This document shows positions 1 to 9,067 of a stretch of DNA of 64,000 bases, one piece after another. A program made the position numbers and the translations under genes. The stretch's first letter is position 1; the number at the start of each line of letters is the position of its first letter. This stretch comes from CAZGCA01 sp964524145 (lineage in GTDB: Bacteria; Hydrogenedentota; CAZGCA01), in NCBI GenBank assembly GCA_964524145.1, contig CAZGCA010000015.1:1-64000 (forward strand). Reading direction: 5' to 3'. The notes beneath the pieces were generated by a model that was not told the origin of the DNA, made no database searches, and saw only the letters and a list, made by a program, of their open reading frames with translations.

Positions 1-316
1 AAGCTTGGTCCTGATAAGAGCGCAAGCAAGCTTGCGCACTCCACATCCGTTGGGGCTCAGTCGGAACCCCTTTGCATCATCCTCCCATAACAACATTTAC
101 CAGCAGCGCAAATGGCTTTCAGACCGGCACAAACGTTCGCGTTGTGGCTGTTCTCTGGAGTGCGGTAGCTTGCTACCGCTGTTCTATTGGACAGCTTGCT
201 GTCCAATACGCCGGACTCAAGCAAGCTTGGTCCTGATAAGAGCGCAAGCAAGCTTGCGCACTCCACATCCGTTGGGGGTCAGTCCGAACCGCTTTGAATC
301 ATCTTCCCACAACAAC
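1..316. repeat. Direct repeat pair with hairpin spacer
   Basis: The segment beginning AAGCTTGGTCCTGATAAGAG at position 1 recurs at 223, and the similarity runs about 95 bases each time. Between the copies lie two short palindromes, GCGGTAGCTTGCTACCGC and TTGGACAGCTTGCTGTCCAA. An inverted version of the whole arrangement occurs near 5783-5910. No convincing gene is present. This looks like an interspersed palindromic repeat family rather than coding sequence. Confidence 0.75.
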
Positions 317-330
317 ACGTGGCCCCCCCT

Positions 331-420
331 CTCGTCGTTCCCGCGAAAGCGGGAATCCAGACAAGAAAGAACAGATGATGTCCGCATCCTTGATTCCCGC
401 CATCTTGGGAAAAACGATAG
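331..420. repeat. Short palindromic repeat
   Basis: The palindrome TTCCCGCGAAAGCGGGAA at 338-355 is followed by an imperfect echo, GATTCCCGCCATCTTGGGAA, near 391-410. Hairpin repeats of this kind are widespread in bacterial genomes as small non-autonomous elements. It lies upstream of the tRNA pair and no gene overlaps it convincingly. Confidence 0.55.
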
Positions 421-506
421 AGCGACGCACCAACGACTACGGTCACCACCAACACGCCGGGCCATTTGACAACTGCGCCGCGCGTTCGGTAGAATCTTTC
501 CCGGTA

Positions 507-581
507 GGCGGCATAGCCAAGTGGCTAAGGCGGAGGTCTGCAAAACCTCTATCCCCGGTTCGAGTCCGGGTGCCGCCTCCA
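507..581 (+). tRNA. tRNA-Cys (GCA)
   Basis: A full cloverleaf can be folded. The acceptor arm is GGCGGCA with TGCCGCC, the anticodon stem is GAGGT with ACCTC around loop CTGCAAA (anticodon GCA), and the T arm is CCGG-TTCGAGT-CCGG. The discriminator base is T, and the 3' CCA is encoded at 579-581. It lies 35 bases upstream of a tRNA-Leu on the same strand, so the two are probably co-transcribed. Confidence 0.95.
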
Positions 582-616
582 TTCTCGAACACCAGGGGAA
601 CGACAAGCGCTCGCGC

Positions 617-702
617 GGGCGAGTGGTGGAACGGCATACACGACGGACTTAAAATCCGTCGGCTCTCGAGCCTTGAGGGTTCGAATCCCTCCTCGCCCAC
701 CA
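617..702 (+). tRNA. tRNA-Leu (TAA)
   Basis: A class II tRNA with a long variable arm. The acceptor is GGGCGAG with CTCGCCC, the anticodon stem is GACGGA with TCCGTC around loop CTTAAAA (anticodon TAA), the variable arm is GGCTC-TC-GAGCC, and the T arm is GAGGG-TTCGAAT-CCCTC. CCA is encoded at 700-702. Confidence 0.95.
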
Positions 703-820
703 TCGACAACGAAAAGCTGTCCGGATTGACAATCTGCAACGCCGTATCTCACCGAACCGTGGCATCGAACCCCATCTTTCCCTTGACCGTACCGGAGACC
801 GCGCGTATCATAGACGCGAG

Positions 821-1621
821 ATGGATGGGAAGCTGAGAAAACGCGCCTACGAGATCCTGGAGAGAGCAGAAGCGGGCGACCTGCCCAGTAAGGTTTTCGA
901 TGTCTTCGTAATGACCCTGATTTCGTTGAACGTCGTCGCGGTGATCATGGAAACGGTAGAGGGCCTTTCTTCCCGGTACATGGTTCCCTTCAGAACGTTC
1001 GAGGTGTTCTCGATCATCGTCTTCACAGTGGAGTACATCCTGCGGTTGTGGAGCTGTACCGTCAGCGACCGATTCCGCAGCCCTGTTGGAGGTAGAATCC
1101 GATTCGCGCTTACTCCTTTCGCAGTGATAGACTTGATTGCCATATTGCCATTTTACTTGCCGATGGTTTTGCCCATAGATCTGAGGTTTGTGAGGGCTGT
1201 ACGCCTATTTCGGCTGTTCCGCTTGTTGAAGATGGGCAGGTACTCAGACGCGGCACAGGTTTTCGGAAACGTGCTTGCAGCAAAGAAAGAGCAACTGGTC
1301 TTAACGGCGTTTGTGGTATTGATAATCCTGGTGTTGGTATCGAGTCTAATGTACTACTTCGAGCACGAAGCGCAACCGGACGCCTTTTCGAGCATCCCAG
1401 CCGCCATGTGGTGGGGTGTGGCAACGTTGACCACGGTCGGCTACGGAGATGTCTATCCCATCACTCCCATGGGGAAGTTTTCCGGTGCGCTTATAGCGGT
1501 TCTCGGAGTTGGCATGTTTGCATTACCGGCAGGCATACTTGCTTCCGGTTTCAGCGAGGAAATCCGCAAACGGCGGGAAGGGAAGCATATCTGCCCACAC
1601 TGCGGGAAAAATGTTGACTGA
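821..1621 (+). CDS. Voltage-gated potassium channel, six TM
   Basis: A 266-aa inner-membrane K+ channel. Segments in order are S1 (about residues 26-44), S2 (about 60-78), S3 (about 98-116), an arginine-rich S4 voltage sensor (RFVRAVRLFRLFRLLKMG), S5, a pore helix with the selectivity filter TTVGYGD, and S6 (about 220-243). The tail ends in HICPHCGKNVD, half of a zinc ribbon. Subunits of this family form tetramers. The ATG at 821 has only a weak ribosome binding site. It follows the tRNA pair and is followed by a degraded MITE-like repeat. It resembles Kv/KvAP-type prokaryotic channels. The family is clear, the physiological role is not. Confidence 0.92.
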   Translation: MDGKLRKRAYEILERAEAGDLPSKVFDVFVMTLISLNVVAVIMETVEGLSSRYMVPFRTFEVFSIIVFTVEYILRLWSCTVSDRFRSPVGGRIRFALTPFAVIDLIAILPFYLPMVLPIDLRFVRAVRLFRLFRLLKMGRYSDAAQVFGNVLAAKKEQLVLTAFVVLIILVLVSSLMYYFEHEAQPDAFSSIPAAMWWGVATLTTVGYGDVYPITPMGKFSGALIAVLGVGMFALPAGILASGFSEEIRKRREGKHICPHCGKNVD

Positions 1622-1647
1622 GCACTGGGAGAGTGGTGGGGTATCGC

Positions 1648-1779
1648 CAGGACCTGACCCCAAGAATGTAGAAAGCCTTGTGCGATAGTGCGTTGCGCGC
1701 CTTCGGAATCGCGACCATTAATCGTGCAATAGGCGCCCAAGCCAAGAGAATGTCGTATTGCAAGACCTGACCCCAAGAA
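1648..1779. repeat. Degraded copy of the 173-bp MITE-like element
   Basis: Two same-direction right ends (ACCTGACCCCAAGAA near 1652-1667 and 1763-1779) flank internal sequence matching the intact element at 9849-10021, including GTCGTATTGCAAGACCTGAC. The left inverted terminus is missing. The copy begins about 27 bases after the K+ channel stop codon. Confidence 0.8.
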
Positions 1780-1854
1780 TTCCCAAGAATTCCTTCCTCC
1801 TTCTGAGGCAACGATACCCTTTCGGATACTTTTATTATGATGCAATTCGAAGGC

Positions 1855-1883
1855 TTGACAAATGGCCCTATATCCACTACCAT
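1855..1883 (+). promoter_or_regulatory. Possible sigma-70 promoter
   Basis: TTGACA at 1855 and TACCAT at 1878 are separated by 17 bases, about 180 bases upstream of the thrombospondin-repeat gene. The -10 box matches consensus at four of six positions. This is a sequence match only. Confidence 0.35.
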
Positions 1884-2067
1884 ACTATTGGGAGTATGAA
1901 GGTAGTGCCGCCAAGTTCGCGCCAGCTTTGGTTCGACTTCTCATTCGAGGCTGGTTCGGTAGAGAGATGCACTGGAGGGCGTTAAGGTGGGTGGGAGAAT
2001 GGCGTCGGCAACTTCTTCGCGACGGGAACCTGGGGGATCGCGCCGCGCCGAACGGAGGAGCGATCCG

Positions 2068-4395
2068 ATGAAAAGACACCGCTTTGTTCTTGCGCTGGCA
2101 CTATGCATCATGACGGGGATGGCTGTTTCGTCGCGCGCTCTGGCGGAGACGCCACCTGCGGATGCCGTGGATTCCGGAGTCTATGGCAAGTGGGGACTGG
2201 TTATGACTCCCTCGAACGAATTGACTAAGCCGGTTAACCCTCTCTATCTCGATTTCGAGACTCGGGATACCGGGAGCGATCTCGATGCTGTGCCATGGGT
2301 GAGTTTTACCAATGGAGTGGTGATAGATATCGTGTGGGGGTACGCCCTGGCCAATTCCTCCCCATCTGTGGTTGAAGTCATATTTGAGAATGTCGTGGGG
2401 CCACTGTCTTTCCAGGCGCTAGCACTGGGAGACTTCCACTGCGAGGTGCGCGACGCGGGTGAAGCAGTGCTGGATTCCTGGGACGGGAGCGGATACGGCC
2501 CACTAGGCTATGTAACGTTCAGTGGTCCGGGGATTAGGAAACTTGTCTTTTGGGGGGCGGTGGGGAGCCGGGAAGTGCTCATCGACAACGTGACCATCTT
2601 TTTCGAGTGTCTTCAGGATGACGACGGGGACGGTATACCCAACGAGTGGGAACTTAACCACGGGCTCGATCCGGAAGACCCGACCGATGCCGACGATGAT
2701 GCGGAGCCGGACGGGCTGACCAACCTGGAGGAGTATCAACAGGATACCGATCCGAACGACGACGATACGGACGACGAAGGATTGACCGACGGTGCGGAAG
2801 TAAATACTCACAGCACGGACCCCAATGACGCGGATTCGGATGATGACGAGCTAACCGATGGCGCTGAGGTCAACATCTATGGTACTGATCCCAACGACGA
2901 TGACACGGACGATGATGGCCTGACAGACAGTGAGGAAGTGAACCTCCATAACACCGACCCTAATGATGCGGACACGGACAATGATGGTGCCTTGGACGGG
3001 GCAGAGGTTGATGCGTGTACAGATCCTCAAGACGAAACGGATGTCCCTGCGCGCGATATGGTCATCTTTCTGGATTTTGAGACGCCGGAGACCAGTAGCG
3101 ATCCATGGGTGAGTTTCACCAATGCCAGAGTGGTTTCTATCGGTACCGAGTGGGGGGGCTACGTCCTGGGCAATTCCTCCTCCTCTGCGGTTGAGGTCGT
3201 ATTTGAGAATCTCGTGAGGCGACTGTCTTTCGGCCCGCTTGCACTGTTAGACTTCCACTGCGAGGTCCGGGACGCCGCAGACACTGTAATGGATTCATGG
3301 AGCAGAAGTGGGTTGCTCCTCCCTGGTCACCACGTAACGTTCACTGGCCCGGGCATTAGGAAACTTGTCTTCTGGGGGAGCGACATCGTGTTCATCGACA
3401 ACGCAACCATCTTTTTCGAGTGTCTTCAGGATGACGACGGGGACGGTATGTCCAACGAATGGGAACTTGACCACGGGCTCGATCCGACCGACCCCGACGA
3501 CGCAGACGTTGACGCCGAACCTGATGGTTTGACCAACCTCCAAGAGTTTCTGAACAACACCGATCCCAACGACGACGATACGGACGGCGACGGGTTGAAT
3601 GATGGTGACGAAGTCAATACACACGGAACGGATCCCACAGATAACGACACGGACGACGACCTAATCCCTGATAACGTGGAACTCGACTGGGGGTACGACC
3701 CGACCGACCAAAGCGACGGTGAAGGCGACGCAGATGGAGACGGGCTCTCCAATAGTCAGGAATACGTCCTCGGTTCGGATCCGAACCTGCCTGACAGCGA
3801 CGGTGACGGATTGACAGACGCTGAAGAATACGTCTTTGGCTCGGATCCGGCCCGTCCCGAAAGCCTTCGCATCTATGACGCTACAGGCGGTGTTGCCGAC
3901 AACGGCGCCGGGATCCGGGTCGACTTCCCCGCTGGCTGCCTTTCATCAGCGTCCATCCTTGCTGACATAACCCTTCCCGGCACTGCACCGGTAGGCGTTG
4001 TCCCCGAAGGCCTTGATTTAACCAGTGTGATATTGGCGCTTGAGCCATCTGGTGCCGCGTTCGACCCTGAAGTCACGGTAACGGTTGGCTACGACAGCGC
4101 GGATCTGAACGGTGTTGACGAGACGACTCTCACACCGCTGTATTGGACTGGGACAGAATATAGCAGCGAGGGGCTGACGCTGGTCTCGCTCGATGCGGAC
4201 ACCAATACGCTAGTCTTTACAGCCACCCACTTCACCATCTTCGTGCTGGTGGGCGAACCGCTATCTGTGCCAACACTATCACTACTCGGCACTGCGATGG
4301 TCTGTCTGGGGGTGCTAGCTGGCGCGTTACTCTTACGGTGGTCGCTGGGGTCAGGTCTTGCAATGCGACATTCTTGCGACCGAGATTCCGACTAA
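2068..4395 (+). CDS. Secreted thrombospondin type 3 repeat protein with IPTL-CTERM-like tail
   Basis: A 775-aa exported surface protein. The ATG at 2068 has GGAGGAG upstream and gives a clear signal peptide (MKRHRFVLALALCIM...SSRALA). A roughly 110-residue beta-rich module containing VSFTN, FHCEVRDA and GIRKLVFWG occurs twice, at about residues 65-180 and 330-450. Each copy is followed by acidic Ca-binding repeats of the TSP3 type (DDDGDG, NDDDTDDDGLTD). The C-terminal part (about 600-740) is a beta domain. It is followed by VPTLSLLGTAMV and a membrane helix, as in IPTL/PEP-CTERM sorting signals, which exosortase-like enzymes process. The last residues after RW (SLGSGLAMRHS...) are translated from a MITE-like repeat that also supplies the stop, so the native basic tail has probably been replaced. 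Confidence 0.85.
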   Translation: MKRHRFVLALALCIMTGMAVSSRALAETPPADAVDSGVYGKWGLVMTPSNELTKPVNPLYLDFETRDTGSDLDAVPWVSFTNGVVIDIVWGYALANSSPSVVEVIFENVVGPLSFQALALGDFHCEVRDAGEAVLDSWDGSGYGPLGYVTFSGPGIRKLVFWGAVGSREVLIDNVTIFFECLQDDDGDGIPNEWELNHGLDPEDPTDADDDAEPDGLTNLEEYQQDTDPNDDDTDDEGLTDGAEVNTHSTDPNDADSDDDELTDGAEVNIYGTDPNDDDTDDDGLTDSEEVNLHNTDPNDADTDNDGALDGAEVDACTDPQDETDVPARDMVIFLDFETPETSSDPWVSFTNARVVSIGTEWGGYVLGNSSSSAVEVVFENLVRRLSFGPLALLDFHCEVRDAADTVMDSWSRSGLLLPGHHVTFTGPGIRKLVFWGSDIVFIDNATIFFECLQDDDGDGMSNEWELDHGLDPTDPDDADVDAEPDGLTNLQEFLNNTDPNDDDTDGDGLNDGDEVNTHGTDPTDNDTDDDLIPDNVELDWGYDPTDQSDGEGDADGDGLSNSQEYVLGSDPNLPDSDGDGLTDAEEYVFGSDPARPESLRIYDATGGVADNGAGIRVDFPAGCLSSASILADITLPGTAPVGVVPEGLDLTSVILALEPSGAAFDPEVTVTVGYDSADLNGVDETTLTPLYWTGTEYSSEGLTLVSLDADTNTLVFTATHFTIFVLVGEPLSVPTLSLLGTAMVCLGVLAGALLLRWSLGSGLAMRHSCDRDSD

Positions 4396-4460
4396 ACAGC
4401 ACCGGTTGAGGTCGAAAGCCTCGTGCGGTACTGCGTCGCGCGCCTTCTCACCCGCGACGA
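4346..4460. repeat. MITE-like element, left end, overlapping a gene 3' end
   Basis: The left terminus TGGGGTCAGGTCTTGCAATG and about 110 bases of interior match the intact copy at 9849-10021. The right terminus is lost where the tandem-module region begins. The copy overlaps the last ~50 bases of the thrombospondin-repeat gene. Confidence 0.8.
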
Positions 4461-5690
4461 TTATTGGGGCCGGCACAACCGATGTCTTGTCAGAGCATCG
4501 CAAGCCCCTCATTGCGAGCGTGTCCAACGGGACGTTCCTTATACAGCAGTCAATAGCGTGTACCGCGGTAGCGGTTACACACGACTAGCCACGGGTTGCG
4601 TTCCGGCGCTACCCGTGGGAGAGGATGCGCCAAACGCAGCTACCCCGTAGGGGTTGCACAGCTCGCCGCACCGTGCCTCCCGCTTCTTCAACCCCTCACG
4701 GGGTTGAACCTTTATGACTTAAAGGTCCACGGGTAGGGCCGCTTACGCGACCCAACCCGAGGCTATTGATGGTTAACCGCTTCCGCGGTAGAAACAGAGT
4801 CGATTACGAGAACGAGCACGGCGGCGGGAGGAATCGGACACTCTTGTTACGCGACCCAACCCGAGGCTAGTGTTGTGTAACCGCTCGTCCGGTACCCGTT
4901 CAGAACCTCGTGGCACAGACTCAACCAAACCGGGACAGAAACGTCAACCGCGCATTAGTGAGTAGCACGGTAGCGGCTGTAAACGAGTATTGGGACCGGC
5001 ACAACCGATGTCGTATCAAAGCATCGCAGACCCCTCATTGCCAGAGTATCCAACGGGACATTCTTTATACAGCAGTCAATGGTGTGTACCGCGGCAGCGG
5101 TTGTACACGACTAGCCTCGGGTTGCGTTCCGGCGCTACCCGTGGGAGAGATCAGCCAGAAACCTGTACCCCGGAGGGGTTACACATCTCAACCGTCGCCG
5201 CTGTGACGCGGCCTCTGCTGCCCCGCCTTCTTCAACCCCTAACGGGGTTGAACCTTTATGACCTAAAGGTCCACGGGTAGGGCCGCTTGCGCGACCCAAC
5301 CCGAGGCTATTGATGGTTAACCGCTCGTGCGGTACCCGTTCAGAACCTCGTGGCACAAACTCAACCAAACCGGGACAGAAACGTCAACCGCGCATTAGTG
5401 AGTAGCACGGTAGCGGCTGTAAACGAGTATTGGGACCGGCACAACCGATGTCGTATCAAAGCATCGCAGACCCCTCATTGCCAGAGTATCCAACGGGACA
5501 TTCTTTATACAGCAGTCAATGGTGTGTACCGCGGCAGCGGTTGTACACGACTAGCCTCGGGTTGCGTTCCGGCGCTACCCGTGGGAGAGATCAGCCAGAA
5601 ACCTGTACCCCGGAGGGGTTACACATCTCAACCGTCGCCGCTGTGACGCGGCCTCTGCTGCCCCGCCTTCTTCAACCCCTACGGGGTAGT
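4441..5690. repeat. Three ~440-bp tandem modules, apparently non-coding
   Basis: Copy 2 (4851-5290) and copy 3 (5291-about 5688) have a 440-base period and are nearly identical over more than 320 bases. Copy 1 (about 4441-4750) is diverged and separated from copy 2 by about 86 extra bases. Each module carries hairpins, for example TTCAACCCC/GGGGTTGAA at 5231-5252 and CCTTTA/TAAAGG at 5253-5269. Each also has a long imperfect inverted pair built on CTAGCCTCGGGTTGCG and CGACCCAACCCGAGGCTA. Open frames in the copies show no codon bias or recognisable protein. Copy 3 breaks off in the middle of the first hairpin. I see no gene between 4396 and 6054. Confidence 0.8.
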
Positions 5691-5782
5691 ATTTCGACCG
5701 CCCTGCATCCCCAAAGATATGGGTAACTCGTCGTGATATTGTGTTCTCGGACGACTGAAGTGTCGAATTGACCGCCACGCAG

Positions 5783-5910
5783 ATGTGGAGTGCGCAAGCT
5801 TGCTTGCGCTTCTATCAGGACCAAGCTTGCTTGAGTCCGGCTTATTGGACAGCAAGCTGTCCAACAGAACAGCGGTAGCAAGCTACCGCACTCCAAAACA
5901 GCCACAGCGC
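5783..5910. repeat. Inverted copy of the window-start hairpin repeat
   Basis: This segment is the reverse complement of roughly 129-285. It contains GGAGTGCGCAAGCTTGC, the palindrome TTGGACAGCAAGCTGTCCAA and GCGGTAGCAAGCTACCGC. It lies between the tandem modules and the DUF1080 gene. The remaining bases up to 6054 hold nothing I recognise. Confidence 0.75.
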
Positions 5911-6054
5911 AAATGCCTTGATTGACAGGATGCAATGGGGCTACGCGCCTCTCACGTAGTATTCCGTACATCTTGTTACTCCTGTGAATCCTGTCCAAAT
6001 ATGCTTCTGCGTGCGACGTTTCAAGCGTGACTCGACACTAGAGATCACCCCGTC

Positions 6055-6834
6055 CTAACCGGAAGGACCGTCATCGAGGCGTTTCAGGCGGATGTCTTTG
6101 AACTGGACGGTCATCGGCGGGCCGCTGTGTAGCTGTAAGGCAAGGATGCCGGAAAAGTCCTGCTGGTCCGGGTCGTTGTCCACCACCTCGGCGACAGTGC
6201 GACCATTGACCTTCAAGGTGATCTGCGGACCCCGGCAAATGAGGTGATAGTCGTGCCAGTCCTCGAGCTTGAACCCGGCCGGACCGGTAGCAGCGTCGAG
6301 TCTCGTCGTTGTTTTCTCGCCGGTTGGACCGAACACTGTCCTCTCCCCACGCCACGCCAGCGTGTGACGGCCAAACTCGTCGTATAACCGCACCAACCAA
6401 TCCGTACCGGTATTGTTGTCTACCTGGTAGCCCCGGCAGTCGTCCGCTATTTCCCCGTCGAACATCTCGCTGCGAAACTGGAACCCGCCGTTAACGTCGT
6501 GCGGGCTGAGGATGCGATGGCGGAGTCGTAACTCGAAATCGCCCAGCTTGCCGCCTTGCCAGACGAGGTAATGGTTACGTTTGGTTGGATGCCGGCGCGT
6601 AATCTTTGCCGTGATCGCGCCCTCCTCGACCGTCCAGAAGCTCATGTCAGCCGCTTTCCAGCCGGTCAGCGTCTTGCCGTCGAAGATCGGTATGAACCCC
6701 GGCCCGTCGGTCTCACCAACGTTTGCCCTCTGCGTTGTACCGCACGAGGCGACACTGAGCACGATAACTAACGACACAATGGCCCTGCCGACCGCCGTGC
6801 CAACAGCCGTTCGGCTAACTGTTCCCTGTAGCAT
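6055..6834 (-). CDS. DUF1080 (3-keto-disaccharide hydrolase family) lipoprotein
   Basis: A 259-aa exported protein. The ATG at 6834 has GGAGGAGA just upstream. It gives a lipoprotein signal (SLVIVLSVASC), so the mature protein is probably lipid-anchored. The rest is one DUF1080 beta-sandwich. It begins GFIPIFDGKTLTGWK, has NGGFQFRSE in the middle, and ends with the usual LQLHSGPPMTVQFKDIRLK strand. Some members of the family act on 3-keto-glucosides, and many are of unknown specificity. Genes of this family are abundant in Planctomycetota and relatives beside sulfatases and Gfo/Idh/MocA enzymes, as here. Family call is firm, substrate unknown. Confidence 0.88.
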   Translation of the reverse strand: MLQGTVSRTAVGTAVGRAIVSLVIVLSVASCGTTQRANVGETDGPGFIPIFDGKTLTGWKAADMSFWTVEEGAITAKITRRHPTKRNHYLVWQGGKLGDFELRLRHRILSPHDVNGGFQFRSEMFDGEIADDCRGYQVDNNTGTDWLVRLYDEFGRHTLAWRGERTVFGPTGEKTTTRLDAATGPAGFKLEDWHDYHLICRGPQITLKVNGRTVAEVVDNDPDQQDFSGILALQLHSGPPMTVQFKDIRLKRLDDGPSG

Positions 6835-6956
6835 TATCTCCTCCGTTCTTCCCTGCGCTACCGCGCTGAGCGATGAGTACCCATTGCTGCAATCCATTTG
6901 TTGGGTTTTTGATGCTCATCAGGGCACAATTGAGTTTCACGTCGAGCACTGGCCTA

Positions 6957-7826
6957 TCATTGAGGCCTCGTCGAGTAATAGAGCCAAACTTGATCCTTGA
7001 TCCACTTGGCATCCTCCTCGCTTACATACACGGAAGGCTCCTCGGGTGAGGTCGTCCACGTACGCGGCAGCTCCCTGAAAGGGTTCTGACGAGGATCCTT
7101 ACCGGTCAGGTAAGTATACAGCATGCAGCCGCTTGTATAACGGGCAAGCGGGTTCCCGTGAGCAGGATCCGCGTACCAACCCTCAATTCCGTATTTTTTC
7201 AGGGGATCGAGCCACAGGAGGCTTGCAGGAACCAGGGTTACGTCATGCCGCTCACCCTTAATTTCCATCTTCTCTAGATCAGCGTGGAGCCTCAGGTAGA
7301 GTTGAGCCACCGGATGCTTGATATCAGGAAACAGGTGATTCCCGGGATGCATATATAAAACTGTCTGAGCGCCGGACTCGACAATAGTGCGGTGAAGTTC
7401 GCCTAAAGCTGCCAGGTTCTGCTCGTAAGGAATATGCCGGCCAAAGGAGTCAGGAAGCTCAACCCAAGCGGGCAGAAGGTATCCCGGACGTCTAGCCTCC
7501 AGGATAACGTAATCAAACTTACCAGAGCGAATTAGTGAATGGATTTCATCCTTGGCCGCAATTTCCGGGAGGTTTAAGGGGATGCGCCCAAAACCAAGGA
7601 ACTCGATGCCGTGAGGGTTGGCGGGAGCGTTTAGTTGGCTGACTGCCTGGTAATCGAGACCGGCCGCTTTGCAGAATCCTTCGAAAGATTGGTATAAACC
7701 GCCTCTGTAGTAGAATACGCTATTGCCGAGGAACAGAACACGATGAGAGTTGGCCTCCTGACCAAAGCTCAAGGAGCTTACCCCTAAGAGGAGTCCGATA
7801 GTTAACGTTCTAAACAGAATCTTCAT
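6957..7826 (-). CDS. Exported SGNH/GDSL-like hydrolase domain protein
   Basis: A 289-aa protein with a signal peptide (MKILFRTLTIGLLLGVSSLSFG). I chose the ATG at 7826 with GGAG upstream; an in-frame TTG at 7841 would add five residues. The N-terminal strand RVLFLGNSVFYY resembles the SGNH block with GNS in place of GDS. The late motif DPAHGNPLARY fits the Asp-x-x-His dyad region. This fold usually carries esterases or acetylhydrolases acting on polysaccharides or lipids. The block I nucleophile serine follows GN and appears intact. No precise substrate can be assigned. It lies on the same strand between a DUF1080 lipoprotein and an alpha/beta hydrolase. Confidence 0.65.
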   Translation of the reverse strand: MKILFRTLTIGLLLGVSSLSFGQEANSHRVLFLGNSVFYYRGGLYQSFEGFCKAAGLDYQAVSQLNAPANPHGIEFLGFGRIPLNLPEIAAKDEIHSLIRSGKFDYVILEARRPGYLLPAWVELPDSFGRHIPYEQNLAALGELHRTIVESGAQTVLYMHPGNHLFPDIKHPVAQLYLRLHADLEKMEIKGERHDVTLVPASLLWLDPLKKYGIEGWYADPAHGNPLARYTSGCMLYTYLTGKDPRQNPFRELPRTWTTSPEEPSVYVSEEDAKWIKDQVWLYYSTRPQ

Positions 7827-7917
7827 GGGCGAATGCTCCAATTCTCTTGTTTCTAATTACATACATTCATACCCAACGTATGCCATGACACGCAAGAAAT
7901 GGCCGTGCGAATCGCGG

Positions 7918-8796
7918 CTATTTCTTGTCGCTGCCGATGGCTTTGTTCGCCTTATCTTCTCTTGCGTGAGCGATCACGAAGTCGACCAGTTCCTGACTAT
8001 GAAACCAGCCAGGCCACATATTGTGGCCCTGTCCCTCAACTATCTCAAGTGTCATCTTGCCCCCCAGCTGTACGTATCTCTTTTTCAGCTCACTCGAGTT
8101 CTTGTCCAGGGGGACTAGTCTGTCACTGTCTCCGTGAATATGGAAGATGGGCACCTTTACTTTGGCGAGCGGAGCAAGGCGATCAATGGGGTTGTGTTTG
8201 GTAAGGTTCGCCGCAAGCTGCTCTTCAGTCATGCCGTATGCTCCGCAGGCGCGGTCCAGGCCAGGGTAACTGCTGAGATTGCAGACAGGGTAGATACCGG
8301 CTAAGCACGCCACGGAGTTGGGATTCTCCGCTGCCCAGTTATACAACATAAGTCCACCACGGCTCCGCGCCAACAAGCATGCCTGGTTTGCAAGCCCACG
8401 TTTCTCGACAAGCTCTTTATACAGCGCGGAATAGATGGCTCTGCCCTTGGGGCTGCCATACGACTCGCCCACGTCCACTCCGGCAACGGCGATGCCATTC
8501 TCCAGAAACTTGTCGAACATCCACTTCTCTTCCTTGCCCGGGAACCCACTTAGTGTCGGTGCATACCAGACCCATGGGATGAGATTGCCGGAGTTGGTCT
8601 TTTCCGGAAGGATCAGGAAAGCCGTTCGGTCCTTTATTGTGAACACCTCTCCTTTGATGGGTAGATTCTTCTCTGCGGCTTGTGCCAGACTGTCTGCTGC
8701 AAAGCAAAATGCCGCAATGATTATGCAGCGAATGACTGGTGAAATCCGATTGGTTGCATGTAGAGTGTGATTGTTGGTCAAACATTCTCTAATCAT
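7918..8796 (-). CDS. Exported alpha/beta hydrolase
   Basis: A 292-aa protein starting at the ATG at 8796, which places a hydrophobic signal segment (IIIAAFCFAADSLAQA) near the N-terminus. Features of the fold are visible: a nucleophile elbow ARSRGG, in which the first glycine of GxSxG is replaced by alanine, the acid region HIHGDSDRLVP, and the catalytic histidine in GQGHNMWPG. The arrangement resembles prolyl-oligopeptidase or acetylxylan-esterase-like hydrolases. The 91-base gap to the SGNH gene and the shared strand suggest co-transcription. Substrate unknown. Confidence 0.8.
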   Translation of the reverse strand: MIRECLTNNHTLHATNRISPVIRCIIIAAFCFAADSLAQAAEKNLPIKGEVFTIKDRTAFLILPEKTNSGNLIPWVWYAPTLSGFPGKEEKWMFDKFLENGIAVAGVDVGESYGSPKGRAIYSALYKELVEKRGLANQACLLARSRGGLMLYNWAAENPNSVACLAGIYPVCNLSSYPGLDRACGAYGMTEEQLAANLTKHNPIDRLAPLAKVKVPIFHIHGDSDRLVPLDKNSSELKKRYVQLGGKMTLEIVEGQGHNMWPGWFHSQELVDFVIAHAREDKANKAIGSDKK

Positions 8797-8945
8797 ACTC
8801 TGTCCTTCATTTCGTGAGCGGAACAGCTCCCGAACAGTGTGCCTTTTCTCCCTGTCTCCCGCCTTACGACTCCCTGAACATACCCCCGTAACTCCTCTCA
8901 CAGAGTATATGCCGCACCCCAACCCATGTCAACAACGCGGGCCGC

Positions 8946-9067
8946 TGGGGTCAGGTTTTGCAATGCGGTATTCTTGCGGTCGAGATTTGGTCTATCGGAA
9001 TCGCGACTAGCAGCCGTGCAACAACTGCCCGAGCCGGGAGAGCGCCGTGATTCAGGACCCGACCCCA
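8946..9067. repeat. MITE-like element overlapping the acyltransferase 3' end
   Basis: The left end TGGGGTCAGGTTTTGCAATG and right end GGACCCGACCCCA flank a shortened interior related to 9849-10021. The right end overlaps the last codons and the stop of the acyltransferase gene on the minus strand. Confidence 0.75.

Noticed and set aside
4910..5646. Two identical 98-codon frames
   Set aside because: The identity reflects the 440-bp tandem repeat, not a conserved protein. There is no ribosome binding site and the diverged copy 1 does not keep the frame.
4441..5690. CRISPR array
   Set aside because: The repeat period is about 440 bases with no short repeats and unique spacers. No cas genes are present in the window.
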